NCBI GenBank assembly: GCA_965230615.1
Contig: OZ246012.1
Coordinates: 992,001 to 1,056,000 of the forward strand
Source of the DNA: G965230615 sp965230615
GTDB lineage: Bacteria > Pseudomonadota > Gammaproteobacteria > HTCC5015
Length of the DNA stretch: 64,000 bases
Direction of reading: 5' to 3'
Part shown: piece after piece, positions 18,605-26,938 of the stretch
Numbering within the stretch: the first letter of the stretch is position 1
Layout: every line of letters begins with the position of its first letter
Program-made: the position numbers and the translations under genes
The notes under the pieces: model-generated
What the model was told of the DNA's origin: nothing
The model's database searches: none
What the model saw: only the letters and a program-made list of their open reading frames with translations

Positions 18605-19702
18605 CTAATCAGCACTTAATACTAATAGCGTGTCAGCAACCGTAGTGTATAGTCTTGCATCATAGAGAAAAGGCGATGTTAGTGGTACGCCACCAATCTT
18701 ATATTGCCATTGCGGAATACCGTTATCATTGCTCACAGCATTCACAAAGCCATCAGTACTCACGATATAAGCTAGCTTTTTAGCTAACAAGATATCAGCT
18801 CGCACAGCACCATTGGTTCGGCGCTGCCAGGATTTACGACCGGTTTTACGATCCAGTGCATAGGCATTGCCATCCTGACTACCGACAACCACAAACTTGT
18901 TATTCACCGCTGCTGAAGAACGTACCTCACGCGCTGTTCTAAATTTCCACTGCAACTCACCATTTTTCAGCCATAAAGCATAGAGATGCTTATCATCACT
19001 CCCGACAAATACCTGCTTCTTACTGATCACAGGAGACGAATATATCGGCTTAGCAGCATTAAAAGTCCACTCAATATCACCGGAGCGAGTGTCTAAAGCG
19101 GTAAGCTGCGCATTAATATTACCTACAATCACAACATTGCCGTTATTGGCGGCTGTCGCAAAAATACCGCCGCCAGTTGGATAACGCCAGAGTGCTTCAC
19201 CGTTTTTTGCATTAACGGCATGCAAAATGCCTTTTTTATCACCAATATAAATTTGATTACCGTCTATATTAGGTGAAGCATGCAATGGACTGCCTGCTTG
19301 ATAACGCCATAGCGGCTTTTTCTTTTTGGTATCGAAGGCATATAAATAGCCATCCAGACTGGAAAAGTATACCCGGTTACCATCAACGGCGGCCGAGCTT
19401 TTAATTGGCCCCTTCGTACGAAACCGCCATAAGCGTTTACCACTTTCGGTACTGATGGCATAAAGATAACCATCATCAGCACCAAAATAGACAACATCAT
19501 CAGCCACGACCGGCGAGGACTCAATTTTCGAATTAGCCTGGTATTGCCATGCAACCGACTGAAATTCAGTAAGGTCTTTTTCTTTGGTGTAGCTCGTATT
19601 ATAGCTATCGATTTGTGAACTGATCGCCTGTGCATTTGCCTGAGAAACACAGGCAATTATTGATAACACAGTTGTTAAAAATACTAAACGAACATAAGGC
19701 AT
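18605..19702 (-). CDS. Exported PQQ-like beta-propeller repeat protein
   Basis: 365 residues from the ATG at 19702, which begins a clean signal peptide ending near SQANAQA; an upstream ATG at 19732 adds 10 non-signal residues and has no ribosome binding site. At least seven blades repeat the pattern GxxDGxLYAxxxxxGxxxWxF (for example DDGYLYAI, LDGYLYAF, KKGILHAV, DDKHLYAL, QDGNAYAL). This is the BamB/quinoprotein propeller architecture. It lacks the Trp-docking and cofactor residues I could assign to a PQQ dehydrogenase, so it is more likely a periplasmic scaffold than an enzyme. BamB itself normally sits beside der/engA, so I do not call it BamB. Confidence 0.85.
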   Translation of the reverse strand: MPYVRLVFLTTVLSIIACVSQANAQAISSQIDSYNTSYTKEKDLTEFQSVAWQYQANSKIESSPVVADDVVYFGADDGYLYAISTESGKRLWRFRTKGPIKSSAAVDGNRVYFSSLDGYLYAFDTKKKKPLWRYQAGSPLHASPNIDGNQIYIGDKKGILHAVNAKNGEALWRYPTGGGIFATAANNGNVVIVGNINAQLTALDTRSGDIEWTFNAAKPIYSSPVISKKQVFVGSDDKHLYALWLKNGELQWKFRTAREVRSSAAVNNKFVVVGSQDGNAYALDRKTGRKSWQRRTNGAVRADILLAKKLAYIVSTDGFVNAVSNDNGIPQWQYKIGGVPLTSPFLYDARLYTTVADTLLVLSAD

Positions 19703-19839
19703 TGTTGTTATATCCCTTGTTATCATACACATAGTGAAGATGCCCAGCCTTTTGAGTGTTTTAACAGGTCCTTTATTATGCAGACAAACCCCTGTAAAAG
19801 TAAACGTTTGCGACTATCTTGTTGGTCTTATATGGCAGC

Positions 19840-20937
19840 TTAACCCTGATAAAGATAGCTAACCCGACCGTAAACACCACAATAAAGCTCATAAGCAATT
19901 GTGTCTGCTTGTGCTGCTACTTCTTCAGCAGTTAATACCGTGCCATCGATATCTTTACCCCATAGCACCACTTTATCGCCCACCTCAGCGACCACAGTTG
20001 ATAGGTCAATGGTAATCATATCCATTGAAACCCGACCAATAAGCGGCACACGCTGGCCACGAATCAATACGGGCGTACCCGCTTTAGCATGACGCGGGTA
20101 ACCATCGCCATAGCCAATAGCCACAACCCCAACTGACATATCTTGCGGACATAACCACTTGGCGCCATAGCCAACTCGCTCTCCTTGTTTACAGTGATTA
20201 ATGGCTATCAGGCGGCTTTCCAGGCGCATCACCGGCTTCAGCTCAGTTGCCAACGCATTATCAGTAATAAATGGCGATGCACCGTATAACATAATACCGG
20301 GCCTTACCCAGTGCCGTTGCAAATGAGGCCAGGCTAACAGGGTCGCAGAGTTTGCCAAGCTATGTTCAGCAGCGATACTTTTCACCGCTTTATCAAAGCG
20401 ATTTGCCTGCAATGTGGTAAAGCCACCATTGTCCCTGGCGCCCTCATCAGCACAGGCCATATGTGTCATTAAGCGAACGTTATTAATAAACGGTAAGGTT
20501 TTAAGTTGCTGGTAAATTCGTTGGCTATCGGCACAGGCAAAACCAAGGCGACACATACCTGTATTGAGTTTTAACCAAATATTCAGTGGCCCCTTGCCAG
20601 GGTATGCCGCCAACATCGACAGCTGATGTTCATCGTGAATGACAGGCCATAACTGTTGCTCGACACACTGCGTGAGCTGGTCTGCATGCAAGACACCTTG
20701 AAAAACAGTTATCGACTTTTCATGGATCACTTCGCGCAGTAGCAAAGCTTCTGACATATTTGCGACTGCAAAACCATCAGCCATTTGCAAGGCTTCGGCG
20801 ACTTCCGGCAAGCCATGCCCATAGGCATTGGCTTTGACAACGGCCATTACTTTACTTTCAGGGGCAACTTGCTTGGCATAATAAAAATTATGCCGCAATG
20901 CACTCAGATCAATAACCGCTTGCGCGGTTCTGCGCAT
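19840..20937 (-). CDS. alr: Alanine racemase
   Basis: 365 residues from the ATG at 20937, which follows AAGGA at 7 bases; the ATG 8 codons upstream lacks this. A PLP enzyme interconverting L- and D-alanine for peptidoglycan. Seen: the PLP lysine motif AVVKANAYGHG near residue 35, LNTGMCRLGF, RPGIMLYGASPF, the catalytic tyrosine region GYGDGYPR, and GRVSMDMITIDL. It lies downstream of dnaB in the same direction, an order conserved in gammaproteobacteria. Confidence 0.97.
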   Translation of the reverse strand: MRRTAQAVIDLSALRHNFYYAKQVAPESKVMAVVKANAYGHGLPEVAEALQMADGFAVANMSEALLLREVIHEKSITVFQGVLHADQLTQCVEQQLWPVIHDEHQLSMLAAYPGKGPLNIWLKLNTGMCRLGFACADSQRIYQQLKTLPFINNVRLMTHMACADEGARDNGGFTTLQANRFDKAVKSIAAEHSLANSATLLAWPHLQRHWVRPGIMLYGASPFITDNALATELKPVMRLESRLIAINHCKQGERVGYGAKWLCPQDMSVGVVAIGYGDGYPRHAKAGTPVLIRGQRVPLIGRVSMDMITIDLSTVVAEVGDKVVLWGKDIDGTVLTAEEVAAQADTIAYELYCGVYGRVSYLYQG

Positions 20938-21040
20938 AATGTATTCCTTAAGCTTCCACAAAAAACATATAGTAACAGCTTTGAGTTAAGCTTTATACTT
21001 TTCGCAAAGACAGCAAGCACAGACTAATACTGTTATCTAT

Positions 21041-22447
21041 TTACATCTCATTGCTATACATTTCTGGCGCATGATTTTCAAACTTGGTGTACTGCCCCAG
21101 GAATGTTAAACGGCACATACCAGTAGGACCATTACGTTGCTTGCGTATGAGAATTTCCGCCGTGCCTTTATCAGGGCTATCTTCGTTATACACTTCATCG
21201 CGGTAAATAAATGTAATCACGTCAGCATCCTGCTCGATCGCACCTGATTCACGCAGGTCTGACATCACCGGCCGCTTATCCGGGCGTTGTTCCAGGCCAC
21301 GGTTAAGCTGCGATAAAGCAATCACGGGTACATTCAGTTCTTTCGCCAGTGCTTTTAAGGACCGTGAAATTTCTGAAATTTCAGTTGCACGGTTTTCGCT
21401 ACCGCCCGATAAACCCATTAACTGTAAATAGTCGATAATAATCAAACCTAAGTCATGCTCTCTTTTGATGCGACGTGCACGGGCACGCACTTCAGTCGGC
21501 GATAAGGCAGGCGTATCGTCAACAAATACCGGCGCTTCAGATAGCATCGCAATAGCTGATGTTATCCGAGGCCAGTCGCTATCTTCTAACTTACCGGTTC
21601 GCAAGTTTTGCTGGTTAATACGGCCAAGTGATGAAATCATACGCATGGCAAGTTGCTCACCTGACATCTCCATACTGAATACAGCGACAGGCATGCGATG
21701 CTTAATAGCGGCATTCTCAGCAATATTCATCACAAAGGTGGTCTTACCCATTGAAGGTCGACCTGCAACAATAATTAAATCAGATGGCTGCAAACCGGAT
21801 GTCATTTCATCAAACTTATCAAAGCCAGTCGCAACGCCCGTAATGGGATCGTCTTTATTAAATAGTTCATCAATACGGTCAACCGCCTGACCGAGTAAGT
21901 CTTTGATATTACGGAAACCACTCTGATGCTGACTACCCTGCTCTGCGATACGGAAAATTTTGGTTTCCGCCTGATCAAGTAAGTTACGAATCTCATTCTC
22001 ACCTGGCTCATAAGCACTGTTTGCAATATCCTCAGAGACTTGAATAAGCTGCCGTAAAACTGAACGTTCCCGCACAATATCGGCATAGGCTTTCACATTC
22101 GCCGCACTTGGCGTATCTTTAGCAAGCGTTCCCAGGTAAACCAAACCGCCCGCCTTTTCCAGATCGCCACGCTGCTCTAACCATTCGCTCAGCGTAACAA
22201 CATCAAAAGGCTCTTCTCTTTCTGCCAAACCGGCAATGGCACGAAAGATCAAGCGGTGGTCTTTACGATAAAAATCTTCTTCATGCACACGATCTGCAAT
22301 TTGATCCCAAGCATCATTACTTAACATTAAGCCACCGATAATGGCTTGCTCTGCTTCTATTGAGTGTGGTGGTACTTTAAGTGATTGGCGTATATTATCT
22401 TCAGCTTGCGAATGCGCTAATTGAACCATAGAGTCGTTTGCCTGCAT
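21041..22447 (-). CDS. dnaB: Replicative DNA helicase DnaB
   Basis: 468 residues. The hexameric 5'-3' helicase of the replication fork. Seen: the N-terminal DnaB collar domain (PPHSIEAEQAIIGGLML, near residues 22-38), Walker A GRPSMGKTT near 230, Walker B LIIIDYLQLM, and the arginine-finger region KNG/RNGPTG near the end. The first ATG has no clear Shine-Dalgarno; an ATG 6 codons later (MVQLA) is a plausible alternative. Upstream of it lies rplI across a 450-base gap, so dnaB probably has its own promoter. Confidence 0.97.
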   Translation of the reverse strand: MQANDSMVQLAHSQAEDNIRQSLKVPPHSIEAEQAIIGGLMLSNDAWDQIADRVHEEDFYRKDHRLIFRAIAGLAEREEPFDVVTLSEWLEQRGDLEKAGGLVYLGTLAKDTPSAANVKAYADIVRERSVLRQLIQVSEDIANSAYEPGENEIRNLLDQAETKIFRIAEQGSQHQSGFRNIKDLLGQAVDRIDELFNKDDPITGVATGFDKFDEMTSGLQPSDLIIVAGRPSMGKTTFVMNIAENAAIKHRMPVAVFSMEMSGEQLAMRMISSLGRINQQNLRTGKLEDSDWPRITSAIAMLSEAPVFVDDTPALSPTEVRARARRIKREHDLGLIIIDYLQLMGLSGGSENRATEISEISRSLKALAKELNVPVIALSQLNRGLEQRPDKRPVMSDLRESGAIEQDADVITFIYRDEVYNEDSPDKGTAEILIRKQRNGPTGMCRLTFLGQYTKFENHAPEMYSNEM

Positions 22448-22900
22448 TTAATGGTTATCAGTATTGTAGTTGAGTATTTTGCATTGCAGCAAAATAATTA
22501 TTATGCGGCAATTCCATGCATGCAAGATAGGGACACATAGTGTTATGTCAGTAATGCTATATAACTTGAAGCATAAAAGCTATTCAGTTTAAGCAATTGA
22601 CAACTAAATAATAACGATTACTTATCTTATAGCGACTAACTTGCTATCATCCTTGCAGCATGTGTGCCAATAATTCAGCTTCATCATAAAAATAAACTTG
22701 CATCCTGCTATCGTTTTATGATTAGGCTATTGGTGTCGTTATACACTCTCCTTATGTCCCCGAAACAGCAGGTATATTAAACCACGACTAGCGGCAGCCG
22801 TCATGTGGAAGAGTTGTGAATTAATTGTGTACTTAATTATTTTTATGGCTAGTAGGCTGCCAGGCACACAGATGTGCGCCTGGCAAACTGGCAGGAAAAA
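22448..22900. other. Intergenic region between dnaB and rplI
   Basis: About 453 bases without a supported gene. The right end holds the rplI terminator hairpin. The left part is AT-rich and should carry the dnaB promoter; I cannot pick one convincingly. Confidence 0.45.
22859..22884 (-). terminator. Hairpin after the rpsF-rplI operon
   Basis: An 11-bp stem with one mismatch (GCCAGGCACAC / GTGCGCCTGGC) and a 4-base AGAT loop, 17 bases past the rplI stop. No clean T-run follows on the minus strand. Confidence 0.5.
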
Positions 22901-23353
22901 CTATTCTTCTGCTTCAACAATCACTTTTAAGCTTGTATCCACATCAGTGTGCAGGTGTAACGTCACTTCGTGCTCACCAATTTCACGGATATTACCTAAT
23001 GGCAGACGTACTTCACGTTTTTCAATGGTTTCACCTGTTGCATTAACAGCTTCAACGATATCAAACGTGCCAATCGAGCCAAACAGCTTACCCTCACCAC
23101 CGGCTTTAGCAGCAATTGTCACTGCACCTAAGGCTTCAAGGCGCTCTTTACGACCTTTCGCTGCAGCTAATGACTCTGTTGCAATGCGCTCTAACTCAGC
23201 TCGGCGCGCTTCAAACTCTTTTAAGTTCTCAGCAGTTGCAGGCTTTGCTTTGCCTTGTGGTACTAAAAAGTTTCTCGCATAACCATTTTTGACTTTAACT
23301 TTGTCGCCTAAGTCGCCCAGGTTATTTACTTTATCAAGTAATATAACTTCCAT
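22901..23353 (-). CDS. rplI: 50S ribosomal protein L9
   Basis: 150 residues. Binds 23S rRNA and reaches toward the next ribosome. The N-terminal L9 signature is clear (LGDLGDKVKVKNGYARNFL, residues about 13-31), followed by the long connecting helix and the C-terminal domain with FGSIGTFDIVEA. Last gene of the rpsF-rpsR-membrane protein-rplI operon. The order and size are typical. Confidence 0.98.
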   Translation of the reverse strand: MEVILLDKVNNLGDLGDKVKVKNGYARNFLVPQGKAKPATAENLKEFEARRAELERIATESLAAAKGRKERLEALGAVTIAAKAGGEGKLFGSIGTFDIVEAVNATGETIEKREVRLPLGNIREIGEHEVTLHLHTDVDTSLKVIVEAEE

Positions 23354-23397
23354 CAGGATTTACCTCATATTCAAAAGCTAAACAGTGGATACTGGTA

Positions 23398-24285
23398 TTA
23401 ATTAGTTGCGTTTATCCGCCGCCTAAAATTTACCCAAGTATCAATAATTCCTATTAGTGTGACCAAAAATACTAATGGCCCAAACAAAATTATCAGCACA
23501 TATAGACCAATCATCCAAAATTGACCATCAGGCATTTTTCTTGCCAAGGTATGAATCACTGCCAAACCTTGAAAAAAATACAGCCCAATAATGAGCAGCA
23601 TCACCACCAAAAACATCGCTTGCTGTGTAAATAACAGCAAAAGGTAAAAGGCTGCTGCTGCCAGCAGCAAACCCTTACCAAAAAACAATTGGCAAAACTC
23701 CTCTCCAAACGCACCAGGCTGATACAGCTTCGCCTGCAACCAGCGCCCCAAGAACAGGCATAGTGCCACTTCAAACAACAAAAAAATCGCAAATGCTGTC
23801 TGGCTTAATAAACGCAGGGCTGCTGCGCGTTTTTCCTCAGTCAGCTCTACCCTTTGGAACCATTGGGCCTGCTCAAAAAAGGCTTGCACTTGCTCCAGGT
23901 CAGGGTAAATTCCCAACACCATCAAACTTGCTGCGGCACCACTGGCCAGTAGCACGCATGCCATTAAGGCAAGTGACAGAGACTGACTGATGCGTAACAC
24001 TACCGCACTAAACAGTACGGGCAGCCAGACCATCAATAATTTTGTCACAGCTGACTGGCTATCATCGAGCATCCAAACCAGTAAAACAATACTGCTTATT
24101 GATGCCAGCAAGAAAACATTTAGGCTTTCTTGCGTATTATTGCGCAATGCTACCAAGGCAATTGCACCGCCACTAATCAGACCAAATGGAAGTATTGGTA
24201 TGAATAAGCCTAACAAGCCTGTTGCCATAATCAGCAACGCCGCTTGCGAACGGCTTTTCAGTACCAACTTAGCTAGCGCTGTCAT
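23398..24285 (-). CDS. Multi-pass membrane protein in the ribosomal operon (DUF2232/YybS-like)
   Basis: 295 residues with about eight hydrophobic segments, starting LVLKSRSQAALLIM and ending in a basic tail (NFRRRINA). It sits between rpsR and rplI with short gaps (36 and 44 bases), the same position as the DUF2232-type membrane protein in Pseudomonas-like operons. No catalytic motif is visible; in Bacillus the related YybS is also near rplI. Function unknown. Family assignment rests on position and topology. Confidence 0.8.
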   Translation of the reverse strand: MTALAKLVLKSRSQAALLIMATGLLGLFIPILPFGLISGGAIALVALRNNTQESLNVFLLASISSIVLLVWMLDDSQSAVTKLLMVWLPVLFSAVVLRISQSLSLALMACVLLASGAAASLMVLGIYPDLEQVQAFFEQAQWFQRVELTEEKRAAALRLLSQTAFAIFLLFEVALCLFLGRWLQAKLYQPGAFGEEFCQLFFGKGLLLAAAAFYLLLLFTQQAMFLVVMLLIIGLYFFQGLAVIHTLARKMPDGQFWMIGLYVLIILFGPLVFLVTLIGIIDTWVNFRRRINATN

Positions 24286-24321
24286 AGCAACATTTGCTAA
24301 TGGTTGTTTGACCTACAGCGC

Positions 24322-24549
24322 TTACTCGTGTCTATCAGTGTAAGGCAGTATTGCAATATAACGAGCACGCTTAATAGCAGTCGCCAGTTGACGCTGATAT
24401 TTAGCACTCGTTCCTGTAACACGGCTTGGTACAATTTTACCGGTCTCTGTAATGTAACCTTTTAATGTATCTAAATCTTTGTAATCAATTTCGTCGACAT
24501 TTTCTGCACTGAAACGACAAAACTTTCTACGTCTAAAAAATCCGGCCAT
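24322..24549 (-). CDS. rpsR: 30S ribosomal protein S18
   Basis: 75 residues, normal length. The signature RRRKFCRF near the start and KYQRQLATAIKRARYIAILP near the end identify S18, which binds as a pair with S6 on the small-subunit platform. It lies 43 bases after rpsF, its binding partner. Confidence 0.98.
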   Translation of the reverse strand: MAGFFRRRKFCRFSAENVDEIDYKDLDTLKGYITETGKIVPSRVTGTSAKYQRQLATAIKRARYIAILPYTDRHE

Positions 24550-24592
24550 AAAATTCTATTCCACTGGTTTATTTATCGGCTTACGATAAAAA

Positions 24593-25018
24593 TTATTCGG
24601 TAGGCGCAGCTTTTTCAGCTGCAGCATCAGGTGCACTCGCCGTTTCTGCCTTATCAGCTTCGGCTTTTTCTTTAACTGCTTGCACTTCGCGCTCTTCACG
24701 CTCTTTGCTGCTCATCATTACTGATGGCTCGCTAACTGCAGCTTTACGGCTTAGTACCATATTCCGCAACACAGCATCGTTAAAGCGAAAAGCACTCTTG
24801 AGCTCTTCCAGAGCTGCTTGATCACACTCAACATTGAGTAATACATAGTGTGCTTTGTGGACCTTATTTATAGGGTAAGCCAACTGACGACGGCCCCAGT
24901 CTTCTAGACGGTGGACTTTACCAGCGGGTTCGATAATAGCGCGATAGCGCTCAATCATTGCAGGGACCTGCTCGCTCTGGTCAGGATGGACCAGAAACAC
25001 AATTTCATAGTGCCTCAT
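24593..25018 (-). CDS. rpsF: 30S ribosomal protein S6
   Basis: 141 residues from the ATG at 25018, preceded by GAGGAG at 5 bases; an in-frame ATG at 25126 gives 36 extra residues that do not belong to S6. Begins MRHYEIVFLVHPDQSEQVP and contains DWGRRQLAYPINKVHKAHYVL, the family core. The C-terminus has a 40-residue acidic, Ala/Glu-rich tail, a known substrate context for S6 modification by RimK in some species. First gene of the operon. Confidence 0.97.
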   Translation of the reverse strand: MRHYEIVFLVHPDQSEQVPAMIERYRAIIEPAGKVHRLEDWGRRQLAYPINKVHKAHYVLLNVECDQAALEELKSAFRFNDAVLRNMVLSRKAAVSEPSVMMSSKEREEREVQAVKEKAEADKAETASAPDAAAEKAAPTE

Positions 25019-25039
25019 TGGGGCTCCTCTCGGGTTAAG

Positions 25040-25066
25040 CCTCCTATAACGTTTGTTATAGTGAGG
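25040..25066 (-). promoter_or_regulatory. Leader hairpin upstream of rpsF
   Basis: An 11-bp stem with one bulged base: CTATAAC / GTTATAG closing a 4-base loop, extended by CCTC / GAGG. It ends about 22 bases before the rpsF start codon, in the mRNA leader. S6-S18 complexes are known to repress this operon by binding a leader structure in several bacteria; whether this hairpin is that site is inference. Confidence 0.4.
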
Positions 25067-25240
25067 TAAGGAGAAAATCATATTGTTTTTCCGCAACCAC
25101 TGGCAGATGGGATCTGGCAAGGGCAACAGGAGGGCGGATTTTACTCAACTCAGCCCGGAACCGCAATGAAAACTGGCAAAAATCAGCTATTTACTGAGAA
25201 AATGCCTTAAAAAGCCCCTAAATAGTGGCCTCAGAAAGCC

Positions 25241-25265
25241 AAAAAGCCCGCTTTGCGGGCTTTTT
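25241..25265 (-). terminator. Strong rho-independent terminator of the 2-Cys peroxiredoxin gene
   Basis: A perfect 11-bp stem AAAAAGCCCGC / GCGGGCTTTTT with a 3-base loop, T-tract on both strands. It lies 45 bases past the stop of the gene at 25310 and upstream of rpsF. Confidence 0.85.
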
Positions 25266-25309
25266 GAGTATTCAGTAGCGCTGCCGCCGAAATACTAAGG
25301 CTCAAGCAG

Positions 25310-25915
25310 TTACAGCTGGCCAGCTTCCTCAGCAAGGTAGCTTGCAACACCTTCAGGGCTGGCTGTCATACCTTTTTTACCGTCGGTCCAACCGGCTGGG
25401 CATACTTCACCGTGCTCTTCGGTGAACTGCAAGGCATCGACCATGCGTAACAACTCATCCATATTACGGCCCAGTGGTAAATCATTGACAACCTGATGAC
25501 GTACTGTCGCGTTTTTATCGATAAGAAATGAGCCACGAAAAGCGACTGCGCCATCGGGTGTTTCAACATCGTAAGCCTGACAAACAGCGTGAGTCATATC
25601 AGCGACCATGGTGTATTTAACCGGGCCAATGCCGCCATCACTGATAGCCGTATTGCGCCAGGCATTGTGTGTGAAATGCGAATCGATGGAAACAGTGATA
25701 ACTTCAACGCCTTTTTTCTTGAAATCATCAACACGCTTATCCAATGCGATCAGCTCAGATGGGCAAACAAACGTAAAGTCTAAAGGGTAAAAAATCAGAA
25801 CAGCATACTTACCTTTGATTGCATCATGGAAGTTGTATGAGTCTACAATATTACCGTCACCCAAAACGGCTGGTGTTGTAAAATCAGGTGCTTGGCGTCC
25901 GACGAGTACTGACAT
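25310..25915 (-). CDS. Typical 2-Cys peroxiredoxin (AhpC/Prx1 type)
   Basis: 201 residues from the ATG at 25915, 8 bases after AGGAG; the upstream in-frame start adds 20 unrelated residues. The peroxidatic cysteine lies in DFTFVCPSEL near residue 50 and the resolving cysteine in GEVCPAGW near 170, with FRGSFLID and NDLPLGRNMDELLR in between. It reduces hydrogen peroxide and alkyl hydroperoxides in the cytosol. No ahpF or thioredoxin-reductase partner is adjacent. It is flanked by its own terminator. Confidence 0.95.
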   Translation of the reverse strand: MSVLVGRQAPDFTTPAVLGDGNIVDSYNFHDAIKGKYAVLIFYPLDFTFVCPSELIALDKRVDDFKKKGVEVITVSIDSHFTHNAWRNTAISDGGIGPVKYTMVADMTHAVCQAYDVETPDGAVAFRGSFLIDKNATVRHQVVNDLPLGRNMDELLRMVDALQFTEEHGEVCPAGWTDGKKGMTASPEGVASYLAEEAGQL

Positions 25916-26130
25916 GTACTGCTCTCCTATTAAGTTATAGTTACTTTGAATATGGTGATTTACCATGGTGCGCATTTTAGAATGCGTCTAGTTAAGTTAT
26001 TTGGAGAAAATTATAGAGCCTGCATTTTAAGATACAAGTCTTAATTGACTATTGTGCATTTTATTTTGTGATTCGCGCCATTAATCTTTGCTAACAGCGT
26101 ATATAAGGCAAGTCTTAAGCAACACTATAC

Positions 26131-26895
26131 TTAGTATAATCGACGCTGACGTAACACCTCATACAAACATACGCCAGTAGCAACAGAGACATTCAAACTT
26201 TCTACCTGCCCTTGCATTGGAATGCTGACCATTTCATCACACAATGATGCTGTCAAACGACGCAAACCTTTACCTTCTGCACCAAGCACAATTGCCAAGG
26301 GACCATTTAGACTCACATTAAAAAGGCTCGACGATGACTGGTCACTCGTCCCAACAAACCAAATACCTTGCTCTTGCATTTTACGAATAGCACGACTTAA
26401 ATTTGTCACAACAATAAATGGCGTTAACTCTGCAGCACCACTCGCAACTTTGCGTACCACGGGCGTTAACCCCACCGCATTATCACGCGGTGCAATCACT
26501 GCATGCGCTCCAACCGCATTTGCGGTACGTAGGCAGGCACCTAAATTATGCGGGTCTTGCACACCATCGAGGACTAAAAATAAAGATTGCTGTCCTGCGC
26601 TGGCAACTATTGACTCTAGGTCATGCTCCGACCATAACATAGCACCAGCCTTTACTGCTGCAATCACACCCTGATGGCGAAAGCCAGGAATTTTTTTATC
26701 AAGCTGATCACGCTCAATAAATTGCACCGTGATACCAAGCTGCTGTGCTTTATCAAGCACAAGCTGTAAACGCTGATCATGGCGGCTGTTTTGCGCCCAC
26801 ATTGCCAAAACAAATTCTGGTTTCTTCGACAGCAAAGCCGTTACCGCATGAATACCCGCAATATACTCTTCTGACTGTGACTTTCGTTTAGACAT
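26131..26895 (-). CDS. rlmB: 23S rRNA (guanosine-2'-O)-methyltransferase
   Basis: 254 residues. SPOUT-class enzyme that methylates G2251 of 23S rRNA with S-adenosylmethionine. Seen: substrate-binding N-domain (IAGIHAVTALL), and the knotted C-domain motifs LDGVQDPHNLGACLRTA, VLGAEGKGLR and SIPMQGQVESLNVSVATGV. It follows rnr by 43 bases on the same strand, the usual gammaproteobacterial pairing. Confidence 0.97.
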   Translation of the reverse strand: MSKRKSQSEEYIAGIHAVTALLSKKPEFVLAMWAQNSRHDQRLQLVLDKAQQLGITVQFIERDQLDKKIPGFRHQGVIAAVKAGAMLWSEHDLESIVASAGQQSLFLVLDGVQDPHNLGACLRTANAVGAHAVIAPRDNAVGLTPVVRKVASGAAELTPFIVVTNLSRAIRKMQEQGIWFVGTSDQSSSSLFNVSLNGPLAIVLGAEGKGLRRLTASLCDEMVSIPMQGQVESLNVSVATGVCLYEVLRQRRLY

Positions 26896-26938
26896 CTCAA
26901 ATAGACTTTATTAAGTTGAACGTTGTAGGGCTTGAACC

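Noticed and set aside
22803..23282. Plus-strand ORF of 159 codons over rplI
   Set aside because: Antisense shadow of rplI; Ser/Arg-rich with no supporting start.
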